Below, piece by piece: positions 18,847-28,714 of a DNA stretch of 64,000 bases. Made by a program: the position numbers and the translations under genes. How positions within the stretch are numbered: position 1 is the stretch's first letter; the number at the start of each line of letters is the position of its first letter. The notes beneath the pieces were generated by a model, which worked only from the letters and a program-made list of their open reading frames with translations, searched no databases and was not told the origin of the DNA. The stretch is taken from contig SCMT01000020.1 of assembly GCA_005502915.1 (NCBI GenBank), positions 1 to 64,000 on the forward strand. The letters are read 5' to 3'. Origin of the DNA: Lysobacteraceae bacterium 2PB (GTDB taxonomy: Bacteria; Pseudomonadota; Gammaproteobacteria; Xanthomonadales; Xanthomonadaceae).

Positions 18847-19860
18847 TCAGCCGGCGCCGAGCGCCAGTGCCTGCGGCCGGATCAACGGCAGTATTTCACA
18901 TTCGAACCAGTCGCGAGCTTCGCCCAGTTCGCGCGCGAACATCCGCGCCAGCTGCGCGGCCTCGTCCTCGCGCTGGCGCGCGCTGTAGGTCGCCGTGGTC
19001 TGCTTGGCATTGACGCCGGCAACGACGGCTGCACGCGTACGCAGGGCCTCGGCATCCACGGACAGCCCCCACCAGTCGAGGCATTCGCAGGCGCTGCCGG
19101 CCAGGTCGGCGAGGATCCGCGATGCATCGATGAAACGCAGGCGACCTGGCGCCTGCGCATCGATGTCGACCAGCAGCTCGCGCTGCGCGACCCACTGCAG
19201 CGCCACGGCGGCGAGCAGCGAGGGGGGCTCGATCTCGCGGCCCGCAAGACGGTGGCGCAGGCTGCCTGCGGCGACGGCGCGCTCGACCAGTGCTGGCACC
19301 TTGGCGTGGGTTTCGGGCGTCTTCTTGATGTTAGACACCAGGAAGTCGTCGAGCGAGGACAGCAGCGCGACCGCTCGACTGCCCGGTGTGGCGGCGAGCA
19401 GGTCGGCGGCGATGTTCAGCGCCGCGTGCGTCGGTTTGACCACCACCGCGCCATCCTCGCACCAGGGCCGGAACAGCAGGCGCGTGGTCGGCGCCATCCA
19501 CTGCGCGACGGCCATTCCGCGATCCTTCGCATCCGAGAGGCGGCGCAGGACCAGGGGCTCGCGGTAGACCATGCACGCGGGCGTGTCCTGCAGCGCGCGG
19601 GCGAGCAGGGTCGAACAGCAGAAGGACGTGTGGAACAGCCAGGCAACGCGAGACGGTGCCGGCAATGCGGGCAGCGCCGGCAGCGATACCGGGACCGATG
19701 CGGCGAAATCCACGTCGAGCCGGTTGTCCATGAATGCCGGGCCGGTGACGTGCGCCTCTTCGATGCGCAGCATCGCGAAGCGCGGCGTGACCGGATCCAG
19801 GTCGACCGGGAACCAGCGCGGATCGGCGACATCGACGACCGCCTGCGTGGCGGTCGTCAT
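18847..19860 (-). CDS. P-loop sulfotransferase-like protein
   Basis: 337 residues. The N-terminal ~75 residues are of unknown fold; then AWLFHTSFCCSTLLARALQD resembles the phosphosulfate-binding loop of sulfotransferases. RAVALLSSLDDFLVSNIKKT may correspond to the 3'-phosphate site. The rest is helical, with WVAQRELL and RFIDASRILADLAG. The canonical RDP of the second motif is replaced, so activity is uncertain. ATG 19860 is chosen to avoid overlap; ATG 19890 is in frame and would overlap the pckG stop by eight bases. It lies 22 bases downstream of pckG, hence probably co-transcribed. Confidence 0.78.
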   Translation of the reverse strand: MTTATQAVVDVADPRWFPVDLDPVTPRFAMLRIEEAHVTGPAFMDNRLDVDFAASVPVSLPALPALPAPSRVAWLFHTSFCCSTLLARALQDTPACMVYREPLVLRRLSDAKDRGMAVAQWMAPTTRLLFRPWCEDGAVVVKPTHAALNIAADLLAATPGSRAVALLSSLDDFLVSNIKKTPETHAKVPALVERAVAAGSLRHRLAGREIEPPSLLAAVALQWVAQRELLVDIDAQAPGRLRFIDASRILADLAGSACECLDWWGLSVDAEALRTRAAVVAGVNAKQTTATYSARQREDEAAQLARMFARELGEARDWFECEILPLIRPQALALGAG

Positions 19861-19882
19861 GCGTGCGTCTCGACGCGTGTCG

Positions 19883-21694
19883 TCACGCATCCAGCCGGGC
19901 GGCGATGCGCTGCTGTTCGTCGATCAGCGCCTGCGGGATGCGCGGACCGTACTCTTCGAGATAGTGGCCGATGCTGGCGAACTCGGCGCGCCAGCCGTCG
20001 CGGTCGAAGCCGAACAGCTTCTCGCGCGCTTCGTCGCCGAGGCTGACGCCATCGAGGTTGATGTCCTCGGCGCGCGGCAGCGCGCCGATCGGCGTGTCGA
20101 TCGCGCCGGCGGTGCCCTTCACGCGCTCGATCATCCACTCCAGCACGCGCAGGTTGTCGCCGAAGCCCGGCCACAGGAACTTGCCGTCGTCGCCCTTGCG
20201 GAACCAGTTGACGTGGAAGATCTTCGGCAGGTTGGCACCGGCCTGGTCGAACGACAGCCAGTGGTTGAAGTAGTCGGCGAAGTTGTAGCCGCAGAACGGC
20301 TTCATCGCCATCGGGTCGCGACGCATGACGCCGACCGCGCCGGTGGCGGCGGCGGTGGTTTCCGAGCCCATCGCGGCGCCGACCAGCACGCCGTGGGTCC
20401 AGTCGCGGGCCTCGAACACCAGCGGCACCAGCGAGGCGCGGCGACCGCCGAAGACGATCGCGCTGATCGGCACGCCCTGCGGATCCTCGGCCATCGGCGA
20501 GTAGGAGGGGCACTGCTTCGCGCTGACGGTGAAGCGGGAGTTCGGGTGCGCGGCCGGACGCTTGGCGGCATCGTAGGGCTCGCCGCGCCAGTCGGTGACC
20601 GGCGTGCCGGTCTGCAGGCCTTCCCACCACGGCTGGTTGTCGGCGGTGACGCCGACGTTGGTGAAGATGGTGTTCTTCTGGATGGTCTTGAGCGCGTTCG
20701 GGTTCGAGTTGATGCTCGTGCCCGGCGCGACGCCGAAGAAGCCGGCTTCCGGGTTGATCGCGTACAGGCGGCCATCGGCGCCCGGGCGCATCCAGCAGAT
20801 GTCGTCGCCGACGGTGGTGACCTTCCAGCCGTCCTTGAGGTAGCCCTCCGGCGGGATGAGCATGGCGAGGTTGGTCTTGCCGCAGGCGGACGGGAACGCG
20901 GCGGCGATGTAGTGCGTCTCGCCCTGCGGGTTCTCGACGCCGAGGATCAGCATGTGCTCGGCCAGCCAGCCTTCGCTGCGCGCCTGGTAGGAGGCGATGC
21001 GCAGCGCGTGGCACTTCTTGCCGAGCAGCGCGTTGCCGCCGTAGCCCGAGCCGTAGGACTTGATCGTCAGCTCTTCGGGGAAGTGCATGATGAATCGGCG
21101 GTTCGGGTCGAGTTCGCCGATCGAATGCAGACCCTTCACGAAGCTTCCGCCGGCCTCGCCTTCGCGCTCGATGCGTGCAAGCGCGGCGGCGCCCATGCGC
21201 GTCATGATCCGCATGTTGGCGACCACGTACGGCGAGTCGGTGATTTCCACGCCGCAGCGCGACAGCGGCGAATCGATCGGGCCCATGCAATAGGGGATCA
21301 CGTACAGCGTGCGGCCGCGCATGCAGCCTTCGAACAGCGCATCCATCTGCGCGTGGCCCTCTTCGGGCGCCATCCAGTGGTTGTTCGGGCCGGCGTCGTC
21401 GGCGTGGCTGGTGCAGACGAAGGTCAGGTGCTCGACGCGCGCGACGTCATCGGGATGCGAGCGGTGCAGCCAGCTGTCAGGGTGCGTCTGCTCGTTGAGG
21501 CGGATCAGCGTGCCGTCGGCTTCCATCTTCGCGATCAGCGCGGCGTTCTCGGCATCGCTGCCGTCGCACCAGTGGATCGCGTCGGGCTGGGTGAGGCGTG
21601 CGACCTCGGCGACCCAGGCGTTGAGGCCGGCATGGCGGCTGGCTCCCTGTTTGTGGGGATCGGACGCAGTGCTGGCAGCGGCGATGGCATTCAT
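19883..21694 (-). CDS. pckG: Phosphoenolpyruvate carboxykinase (GTP)
   Basis: Gluconeogenic enzyme: oxaloacetate + GTP gives PEP + GDP + CO2, with Mn2+. 603 residues, the normal length of the GTP form. Key motifs are the P-loop [13 protein letters not shown] with the hyper-reactive cysteine, VGDDICWM (metal-binding), [20 protein letters not shown], and the GTP-specific [10 protein letters not shown] and NWFRKG. It lies 13 bases downstream of the TetR gene and upstream of two sulfotransferase genes, so it probably belongs to a TetR-led transcript divergent from fadE. That would couple fatty-acid oxidation with gluconeogenesis. Confidence 0.96.
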   Translation of the reverse strand: MNAIAAASTASDPHKQGASRHAGLNAWVAEVARLTQPDAIHWCDGSDAENAALIAKMEADGTLIRLNEQTHPDSWLHRSHPDDVARVEHLTFVCTSHADDAGPNNHWMAPEEGHAQMDALFEGCMRGRTLYVIPYCMGPIDSPLSRCGVEITDSPYVVANMRIMTRMGAAALARIEREGEAGGSFVKGLHSIGELDPNRRFIMHFPEELTIKSYGSGYGGNALLGKKCHALRIASYQARSEGWLAEHMLILGVENPQGETHYIAAAFPSACGKTNLAMLIPPEGYLKDGWKVTTVGDDICWMRPGADGRLYAINPEAGFFGVAPGTSINSNPNALKTIQKNTIFTNVGVTADNQPWWEGLQTGTPVTDWRGEPYDAAKRPAAHPNSRFTVSAKQCPSYSPMAEDPQGVPISAIVFGGRRASLVPLVFEARDWTHGVLVGAAMGSETTAAATGAVGVMRRDPMAMKPFCGYNFADYFNHWLSFDQAGANLPKIFHVNWFRKGDDGKFLWPGFGDNLRVLEWMIERVKGTAGAIDTPIGALPRAEDINLDGVSLGDEAREKLFGFDRDGWRAEFASIGHYLEEYGPRIPQALIDEQQRIAARLDA

Positions 21695-21707
21695 TCGGAG
21701 AGGACTC

Positions 21708-22325
21708 TCAAGGAGGGGAAATCGGTGCGGTCGGCGTCGCGGCCGGCGGAATGAGGGTGTCCATGACGTGTTCGACGTAGGACTCGAACTCGTCGTGCGC
21801 CAGGCGCGGGTGGTGCAGCTGCAGGCTCAGCTGCAGGAAGCCCACGTACGCCGCGTAGGCGAGGCGCGCGCGATGCTGCGCGTCGACGCGGGCCAGGCCG
21901 GTCTGGCGGAAGGAGGCGGAGAGATAGTCGAGGCGGCGCTGCGACACGCGCTCGATCACCGGACCCACTGCGGGATGATCCAGCGCCTTGAGCAGTTCGC
22001 TGTAGATCTTGTGCGACTTCACTTCGTGCGCGACCACCTGGAACAGCGCGCGCAGGCGCTGGCGCGGGTCGGCGACGACTTCGAGCTGGCCGAAGACCGT
22101 TTCCTGCTCGACGGCTTCCCAGCGTTCGAGCGCGGCGGAGAGCAGCGCATCGCGCGATGGAAAGTGCCAGTAGAAACTGCCTTTCGTCACGCCGAGCCGG
22201 CGTGCGAGCGGTTCCACCGCGACGGCGGCGACGCCCTGCTCTGCGATGAGGTCGAGCGCGGCCTGGGCCCAATCTTCGGCACTGAGGCGCGCGTTGCGTT
22301 CGGTCTTGGCGGTGGCTTCGTTCAT
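21708..22325 (-). CDS. TetR-family transcriptional regulator
   Basis: 205 residues. The N-terminal helix-turn-helix reads ALDLIAEQGVAAVAVEPLAR, RLGVTKGSFYWHFPSRDALL, the classic TetR signature. The C-terminal ligand-binding region (residues ~80-190) is helical and not assignable to a ligand. Start: ATG 22325; an ATG at 22331 is in frame and adds two residues. It is divergent from fadE, with a perfect palindrome between them, and directly upstream of pckG. Regulation of acyl-CoA dehydrogenase with an acyl-CoA inducer is the natural expectation by analogy with other TetR regulators of beta-oxidation, but this is inferred. Confidence 0.92.
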   Translation of the reverse strand: MNEATAKTERNARLSAEDWAQAALDLIAEQGVAAVAVEPLARRLGVTKGSFYWHFPSRDALLSAALERWEAVEQETVFGQLEVVADPRQRLRALFQVVAHEVKSHKIYSELLKALDHPAVGPVIERVSQRRLDYLSASFRQTGLARVDAQHRARLAYAAYVGFLQLSLQLHHPRLAHDEFESYVEHVMDTLIPPAATPTAPISPP

Positions 22326-22439
22326 GACCATATTGTAACCATACGGATCGGTTCGGAAAAGTATCGTTTCGTTATGAGGTGTCCGGTCACAGTCCATCGG
22401 ACAGAGCGTTTCGAGCCATTGACATTCCAGAATCGCGAT

Positions 22440-22461
22440 ATCCATACTTCGGCGTATGGAT
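22440..22461. promoter_or_regulatory. Palindromic operator between TetR gene and fadE
   Basis: ATCCATAC TTCGGC GTATGGAT is a perfect 8+8 inverted repeat with a six-base spacer, 115 bases upstream of the fadE start and 115 bases upstream of the TetR start. A partial second site (CCATACGGAT) covers 22335-22344, just upstream of the TetR start codon, which would fit autoregulation. Confidence 0.7.
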
Positions 22462-22575
22462 TGAATGCCGTCCGGACGGGTGCGTGCCCGCTCCGGATGG
22501 GCCCGAGAGGGTCCGGCCGGCATCGCGATCCGATCCCGTCACCCCACGCCGAGCCCGCCTTCCCGGAGCGTTCCA

Positions 22576-25071
22576 ATGAGTACCGTCCTCGGACTGATCG
22601 CACCACCGCTCATCCTTCTCCTCGCCGGCGCCTTCGTCGCCTACCACCGCCTGCGCCTCGCGGCCTGGGTCGCACTGTCGGGCACGCTGCTGGTCGCTGC
22701 CTGGTTCCTCGGCGCGCACCGGACCACCACCCTGGTCTGCGCCGGCCTGATGCTGCTGGTCGCGCTGCCGCTGCTGATTCCCTTCCTGCGCAAGCCGCTG
22801 ATCACCTCGCCGCTGCTGGGCTTCTACACGAAGCTGCTGCCGCCGCTGTCGGACACCGAGCGCACCGCGCTGGAGTCGGGCACGGTCGGCTTCGAGGGCG
22901 AACTGTTCTCGGGCAAGCCGGACTGGAACAAGCTGCTGTCGCTGCCCAAGCCCGAGCTGACCGCCGAGGAGCAGGCCTTCCTCGACGGCCCCTGCGCCGA
23001 GCTGTGCCGCCGGACCAACGACTGGGAGATCACCCACGTCCGCGCCGACCTGCCGCCGGAGCTGTGGGACTACATCAAGCAGAACAAGTTCTTCGGCCTG
23101 AACATCCCGAAGGAATACGGCGGTCTGGGCTTCTCTGCGCTGATGAACCACAAGGTCATCCAGAAGCTCGCCGCGGTCTCCAGCGTGGTCAGCTCCACGG
23201 TGGGTGTCCCCAACTCGCTGGGCCCGGCCGAACTGCTGATGCACTACGGCACCGAGGAACAGAAGCGCTACTACCTGCCGCGCCTGGCCGACGGCCGCGA
23301 AGTGCCCTGCTTCGCCCTGACCGGCCCGTTCGCCGGCTCCGACGCCACCTCGATCCCGGATTACGGCATCGTCTGCGAAGGCGAGTGGAACGGCGCCAAG
23401 GTGCTCGGCATCCGGCTCACGCTCAACAAGCGCTACATCACGCTGGCGCCGGTGGCGACGCTGATCGGCGTCGCGTTCCGCATGTACGACCCGGACGGCC
23501 TGCTCGGCGACACGAAGGACATCGGCATCTCGCTGGCGCTGGTGCCGCGCGACACCCCCGGGCTGGAGATCGGCCGCCGCCATTTCCCGCTGAATTCGCC
23601 GTTCCAGAACGGACCGATCAAGGGCCGCGACGTGTTCGTGCCGCTGAGCCAGCTGATCGGCGGCGAAGACTGCGCCGGCCAGGGCTGGCGCATGCTGATG
23701 GAGTGCCTGTCGATCGGCCGCTCCATCACCCTGCCCTCCACCGCCAGCGGCGGCTCGAAGATGGGCGCGGTGGTCACCGGCGCCTATGCCCGCATCCGCA
23801 AGCAGTTCGGCCTGTCGGTCGGCCGCTTCGAGGGCGTGGAAGAAGCGCTGGCGCGCATCGCCGGCCGCGCCTATGCCTGCAGCGCGCTGTCGGAAGCCAC
23901 CGCTGCGGCCGTGGCGCGCGGCGAGAACCCCGCCGTGCCCTCGACCATCGCCAAGTACCACTGCACCGAGATGGGCCGTGAAGTCGCCCGCGACGTCATG
24001 GATGTCCACGGCGGCAAGGGGATCATCCTCGGCCCGCGCAATTACGCCGGTCGCAACTGGCAGTCGGTGCCGATCGCGATCACGGTCGAAGGCGCGAACA
24101 TCATGACCCGCAGCCTGATGATCTTCGGCCAGGGCGCGATCCTCTGCCATCCGTGGGTGATGAAGGAAATGAAGGCGGCACAGCTGGAAGATCCGCGCGC
24201 GCGCCTGGACCAGTTCGACGATGCGCTGTTCGGCCACATCAGCTACGCGATCTCCAACGCGGTCCGCGCCTGGTGGTTCGGCCTCACCGGCACGCGCATC
24301 GGCGCCACGCCCGGTGGCGAGTACACGCGTCGCTGCTACCGCAAGCTCAACCGCTATTCGGCGGCGCTGGCGGTGATGGCCGACACATCGATGCTGCTGC
24401 TCGGCGGCAAGCTGAAGTTCAAGGAATCGCTGTCGGGTCGCCTCGGCGACGTGCTCAGCCAGCTGTACATCATCAGCGCGATGCTCAAGCGCTACGAGGA
24501 CCAGGGCCGTCCGGTCGCGGACCACCCGCTGCTGGCCTGGGCCTTCCACGATGCCGTGCACAAGATCGAGCTGGCGCTGTCGGGCGCGCTGCGCAACTTC
24601 CCGATCCGTCCGGTCGGCTGGCTGCTGTGGGCGGTGATCTTCCCCTGGGGCCGCCGCGCGCAGGCGCCGAGCGACCGCCTGGGCCACCGTGCCGCGAGCC
24701 TGCTGATGACGCCGTGCGAAGCGCGCGACCGCCTAGCCGACGGCCTGTTCCTCGACCCGTGCGAGAACAACCCGGCCGGCCGCGTGAACAGCTACCTGTC
24801 GAAGGTGATCCTGGCCGAGCCGGTGGAGCGCAAGTTCCTCAAGGCGCTGAAGAACAGCGACATCCAGGCGCTGGACTTCGAGGCCCAGCTCGACGAGGGC
24901 GTGCGCGAAGGCTGGATCACCGCCGAGGAACGCAGGCAGCTCGAAGAACTGCGCGAGATGACGCTCGACACGATCATGGTCGACGACTTCGAGTCGTGGG
25001 AGCTGCGCTCGGCCGGCTACGTCGAGGACGCCCCGCCGGCGACCGGCGGCGCGCGCCTCGCCGCGGCCTGA
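22576..25071 (+). CDS. fadE: Acyl-CoA dehydrogenase, FadE type
   Basis: First oxidative step of beta-oxidation: FAD-dependent conversion of acyl-CoA to trans-2-enoyl-CoA. 831 residues, the long membrane-associated FadE form (E. coli 814). Two N-terminal hydrophobic segments (LIAPPLILLLAGAFVAY; LILL-type segment near residues 35-60) precede the catalytic core. The core shows NIPKEYGGLGFSALMNHKVI, CFALTGPFAGSDATSIPDYG, and MDVHGGKGIILGPRNYAGRNW. The ATG at 22576 follows GGAGCG. It is divergent from the TetR gene and followed by a strong terminator. Confidence 0.96.
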   Translation: MSTVLGLIAPPLILLLAGAFVAYHRLRLAAWVALSGTLLVAAWFLGAHRTTTLVCAGLMLLVALPLLIPFLRKPLITSPLLGFYTKLLPPLSDTERTALESGTVGFEGELFSGKPDWNKLLSLPKPELTAEEQAFLDGPCAELCRRTNDWEITHVRADLPPELWDYIKQNKFFGLNIPKEYGGLGFSALMNHKVIQKLAAVSSVVSSTVGVPNSLGPAELLMHYGTEEQKRYYLPRLADGREVPCFALTGPFAGSDATSIPDYGIVCEGEWNGAKVLGIRLTLNKRYITLAPVATLIGVAFRMYDPDGLLGDTKDIGISLALVPRDTPGLEIGRRHFPLNSPFQNGPIKGRDVFVPLSQLIGGEDCAGQGWRMLMECLSIGRSITLPSTASGGSKMGAVVTGAYARIRKQFGLSVGRFEGVEEALARIAGRAYACSALSEATAAAVARGENPAVPSTIAKYHCTEMGREVARDVMDVHGGKGIILGPRNYAGRNWQSVPIAITVEGANIMTRSLMIFGQGAILCHPWVMKEMKAAQLEDPRARLDQFDDALFGHISYAISNAVRAWWFGLTGTRIGATPGGEYTRRCYRKLNRYSAALAVMADTSMLLLGGKLKFKESLSGRLGDVLSQLYIISAMLKRYEDQGRPVADHPLLAWAFHDAVHKIELALSGALRNFPIRPVGWLLWAVIFPWGRRAQAPSDRLGHRAASLLMTPCEARDRLADGLFLDPCENNPAGRVNSYLSKVILAEPVERKFLKALKNSDIQALDFEAQLDEGVREGWITAEERRQLEELREMTLDTIMVDDFESWELRSAGYVEDAPPATGGARLAAA

Positions 25072-25092
25072 GCCATCGGATACACGCGACAA

Positions 25093-25123
25093 CGAACGGC
25101 GGGCTGTCCCGCCGTTCGCTTTT
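25093..25123 (+). terminator. Rho-independent terminator after fadE
   Basis: An eleven-base perfect stem, CGAACGGCGGG / CCCGCCGTTCG, with CTGT loop is followed by CTTTTC. The thioesterase gene starts 35 bases later, so readthrough may be partial. Confidence 0.85.
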
Positions 25124-25157
25124 CAGGGACCCGGAATACGCGATACGGAGCACGACC

Positions 25158-25631
25158 ATGGCCAACAAGACCCTCGCCCTGTACGAACGCTTCCGCCGCT
25201 GGCCCGCCGGGCAGTGGCTGTTCACCCGCGCGATCTGCTTCAAGGCGCCCTACTTCGGCAGCATCTCGCCGCGCATCGAAACCCTCGAACCGGGCCGCTG
25301 CGTCGCCACGATCCGCCGCCATCGGGCGATCACCAACCACATCGGCAGCGTGCATGCGATCGCGATGTGCAACCTCGCCGAGCTGACCGGCGGCATGGTC
25401 ACCGAAGTCAGCCTGCCCGATTCGATGCGCTGGATCCCCAAGGGCATGACCGTGCAGTACCTGAAGAAGGCCATGGGCACGATCCGCGCGGTCGCCACGC
25501 CTTCGATCCCGGTCGTGCATGCCGACCAGGGCTACGAACTGCCGGTGGACGTGGTGCTGACCGACGACGCCGGCGACGCGGTGTTCAAGGCCACGATCTC
25601 GATGTGGATGTCGCCGAAGCCGGCACGCTGA
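25158..25631 (+). CDS. Hotdog-fold (DUF4442-like) putative acyl-CoA thioesterase
   Basis: 157 residues with the hotdog layout of DUF4442 and PaaI-like proteins: APYFGSISPRIETLEPGRC, RRHRAITNHIGSVHAIAMCN, LAELTGGMVTEVSL, KGMTVQYLKKAMGTIRAVAT and a C-terminal strand FKATISMWM. The Asn-His-x-Gly segment before the central helix is where thioesterases of this fold place catalytic residues. Its position after fadE suggests it releases CoA from acyl intermediates. Substrate is not known. Confidence 0.88.
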   Translation: MANKTLALYERFRRWPAGQWLFTRAICFKAPYFGSISPRIETLEPGRCVATIRRHRAITNHIGSVHAIAMCNLAELTGGMVTEVSLPDSMRWIPKGMTVQYLKKAMGTIRAVATPSIPVVHADQGYELPVDVVLTDDAGDAVFKATISMWMSPKPAR

Positions 25632-25800
25632 GCCCCCGCGCTGATAACCAGAAGTCATGTCCTGGTGCGATGCCAGGCCATGATTCCCCGACATTCTCGG
25701 CTAGCATCTGGCCGGCGCCCGCGTTCCGGGGTCGTGGCCGCCATGGATGCGAAGGCCCGCAGCGCCTTCGGCCCGTCTCCGCTACCGAAGGCGTCAACCG

Positions 25801-28698
25801 ATGCGCAGTGCCAGCGATGCGTCCGCCGCTCCTGTTCCGTCCGCCGGCCGCTACCTGGTCGGCGACATCGCGATCGACACACGGCAGCGCAGGGTACTGC
25901 GCCCCGATGGCGACGTCGAACTGACCCAGCGGGTCTTCGACCTGCTCATCGCCCTGGTCTCCGAACCCGACATCCTGCACACCCGCGAAGCCCTGCTCGA
26001 ACGCGTCTGGGGCACCACCTGCATCGAGGACTCGAACCTCACCCAGAGCATCTCGGTCATCCGCAGGGCGCTGGGCGAGGATCGCAAGGGCTGGATCCGG
26101 ACCGTGTCCAAGCGGGGCTACAGCTTCGAGCCGCCGGGCGAAGTGATCCACCTGCCGCCGGAACGATCGGCACCCACACACTCACCCACCCTTCCGCCCG
26201 CACCTGCGTCCGTCGACGCGCCCATCGATCAGCACGGAAACGCAGCAGCGGCACCGATGCCCGCGCCCCATGCGGCCCCGGCGTCGCCCCGGACGCTGCA
26301 CTGGGCCGCCTCCCTGCTGTTCGGGCTGTCGCTGCTGGTCTCCGGCTCGCGCGCGCAGCCGGAGACCACGACCGCGCTGGCGGAACGGCCTCACGCCGCG
26401 GTCGGGATCGTGCTGGTCGACGCGACCTCCGGTGCAGCCGACGCGCCCAGCCGCCAGGCCGCTTCGGTACTGAAAGCCTGGCTGCGCTGGAAGCTGGAAC
26501 GCCTGCCCGAAGCGGTGCTGGTCCGCGAAGACGAACTGCTGGCCGGGCACGCGCTGGACACGTGGTTCGTCGAGATCCGCGCCGAACCACGCACGGCGCA
26601 TCGCCATCCGACCCTGCAGGTGTCGCTGCGACCGCTGCATCGCGACGGCCGCGAAGGCCGACCGCGCGCGACCGCACCCGTCGTTCTCGGGGCACTCCGC
26701 GACCGCGATCCGGTGGCGACCGTCGACGCCCTGTCGCGGCAGGCGATGGCCGCGCTGTTTCCCCGGCGCCGCAGCGAGCGCTGGCCGCCGCTGGCACTGG
26801 ATGCGACCACCGCCCTGCAATTCGCGCAGGGCACCGAGGCCCTCGATCGACGCGCCTACGCCGCCGCGCGCGTGATGCTCGGCGAGGTGGTCGAATCCGC
26901 GCCCGGCTTCGGCCCGGCGCGGCTGGCGCTCGCCCGCACCCTGGCCGATGACGGACGCGTGCGCCAGGGTGCCGAACAGGCGGCCCTGGCGCAGGGCGTG
27001 CTCGCCCCCCTGCCACCGGGCGCGGCGCACGTGGTCGCGGCCGAGATCGCGGCGCTGGTGCCGACGCGCAACGCGGCATCGATCGCTGCCTACGCGCGGC
27101 TGTCGACGGCCAATCCGGATCGCGGCGGGTTCGCGCTCGCGCAGGCGCAGGCGCTGTTGCGCGCCAACCGCCCAGAGGACGCACTGCAGCTGCTCAGTGC
27201 AGCCCAGTGGGAACGACAGCCCCTGGCCCAGCGCATCCGCCAGCGCACTGCGCGCGCCGAGGCTGCGCTGGCGCTGGGGTACCACGACCTGGCCCGGGAG
27301 AGCGCGGCCGAAGCCATCGGGCTGGTCGGCCTGCACGTCGACGGCCATGCCCGCGAGCTTGGACAGGCCCAGCTGGTGTTCGCGCGCGCGCGGCACCAGC
27401 AATATCGCCAGGGCACCGATCTGGCGCTCTACCATCGCGCGATCCGCACCTTCGAGGCCGACGGCAACCGCCTGGGCGCGCTCACCGCCGCCTACTTCGA
27501 AGCCGCCGCAGCGGATGACGTGGCCGAGGCCGAACGCAGGCTCGCACCGCTGCTGGCACTGGCCGGACAGCACGGCGACCACGCCTCCCAGCTGCGCGCG
27601 CTGCGTTCCATGGCGTTCGTGCATGCCGACAACGGCGACCGTGCCGCGGCACGGCACACCCGCCTGCGCGCGCTCGACATCGCGGCGATGGCGGGCGACG
27701 TCGCGACGGAGCAGCTGCTGCAGCTGGACATGGTCGACGACGACCTAGACGCCGGCGACCTGGACGCGGCCGGACGGCGGCTGGCGACGCTGCGGCAGGA
27801 TCGCCTGTCGATGAAGTACCGCCTGCGCGTGGCGCGCAAGGAGAGCGCGCTGCTGCGCCTGCAGGGCCGCTATCGCGATGCGCTGGCCCGCCTCGATGCG
27901 CGACTGACCGGCGAGGCGCGCCATGCGGCATGGCAGGCCGCACCGATCGAAGCGGCGCGCATCGCCTGCATGCGCACCCGGACCCTGTCGGCGATGGGCG
28001 ACCTGGCGATGGCGCGTTCGCAACTGCGGGGCTGTCACGACCCGGGATCGAGCTCGGTCCCGGTGGTCGCGCACCTGGGCGAGGCGGAGATCGCCCTGCA
28101 CGATGGCAACGTGCTCGCGGCGCGCCGTCTGCTGGACGAGGCCGATCGACGGCTCTCGCAGCGCCGCATGGACGGCGGCAGGATCGAGATGGGCACCGCC
28201 CTGGCCATGCTGCGCATCCGCACCGGCGAGCATGCGCGCGCCGAAACGCTGTACCGGCTCCTGCTGCCTGCTGCCCTGCAGCAAGGCCATGCGCTGCCGC
28301 TGGCGGAGATCGAGATCGGGCTGGCCGAGCTGGCGGCGGTGCGTCGCGACTGGGCGCTCGCGCAGCGCCACGCCACGCAGGCGCGACAGCGACTGCCGCA
28401 GGGAATCTGGCCGCTGGAAAGCCGCCTGCAGCTGATCGACATCGCACGGCGGCGTGCGCACGGCGATGTCGAAGGCACGCGTGCGCAGGCCGCAGCGCTG
28501 GCGCAACGGGCCGAAGCCCTGGGCGATGCGGTCGTGCGCGCCCAGGCGGCGGCGCTGATGCCGTCGACGGCGCGTCCCGATGTTGCCGCCCAGCAGATCC
28601 AGCGCGCCACGACGAGCCACGCCATCGACTGGCTGATCGCCGCCGATGCGCGCATGCAGGTTCCGCTGGTCGCCGTGCAGACGCGCGATCCGCGCTGA
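25801..28698 (+). CDS. Winged-helix (CadC/OmpR type) regulator with TPR-like C-terminal region
   Basis: 965 residues. An OmpR/ToxR-like winged helix occupies residues ~20-115 (QRVFDLLIALVSEPDILHTR, EDSNLTQSISVIRRALGEDR, SKRGYSF). A Pro-rich linker leads to one transmembrane segment (LHWAASLLFGLSLLVSG, ~residue 170). The remaining ~750 residues are helical repeats of TPR type with a tail resembling those of CadC-like signal proteins (FARARHQQY, LALYHRAIRTFEADGNRLGA). This suggests a membrane-tethered regulator reading a periplasmic signal. The ATG at 25801 was chosen because the conserved domain starts 18 residues later; an in-frame start exists at 25747. Confidence 0.88.
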   Translation: MRSASDASAAPVPSAGRYLVGDIAIDTRQRRVLRPDGDVELTQRVFDLLIALVSEPDILHTREALLERVWGTTCIEDSNLTQSISVIRRALGEDRKGWIRTVSKRGYSFEPPGEVIHLPPERSAPTHSPTLPPAPASVDAPIDQHGNAAAAPMPAPHAAPASPRTLHWAASLLFGLSLLVSGSRAQPETTTALAERPHAAVGIVLVDATSGAADAPSRQAASVLKAWLRWKLERLPEAVLVREDELLAGHALDTWFVEIRAEPRTAHRHPTLQVSLRPLHRDGREGRPRATAPVVLGALRDRDPVATVDALSRQAMAALFPRRRSERWPPLALDATTALQFAQGTEALDRRAYAAARVMLGEVVESAPGFGPARLALARTLADDGRVRQGAEQAALAQGVLAPLPPGAAHVVAAEIAALVPTRNAASIAAYARLSTANPDRGGFALAQAQALLRANRPEDALQLLSAAQWERQPLAQRIRQRTARAEAALALGYHDLARESAAEAIGLVGLHVDGHARELGQAQLVFARARHQQYRQGTDLALYHRAIRTFEADGNRLGALTAAYFEAAAADDVAEAERRLAPLLALAGQHGDHASQLRALRSMAFVHADNGDRAAARHTRLRALDIAAMAGDVATEQLLQLDMVDDDLDAGDLDAAGRRLATLRQDRLSMKYRLRVARKESALLRLQGRYRDALARLDARLTGEARHAAWQAAPIEAARIACMRTRTLSAMGDLAMARSQLRGCHDPGSSSVPVVAHLGEAEIALHDGNVLAARRLLDEADRRLSQRRMDGGRIEMGTALAMLRIRTGEHARAETLYRLLLPAALQQGHALPLAEIEIGLAELAAVRRDWALAQRHATQARQRLPQGIWPLESRLQLIDIARRRAHGDVEGTRAQAAALAQRAEALGDAVVRAQAAALMPSTARPDVAAQQIQRATTSHAIDWLIAADARMQVPLVAVQTRDPR

Positions 28699-28714
28699 CG
28701 ACGCCCGCCGGAAC

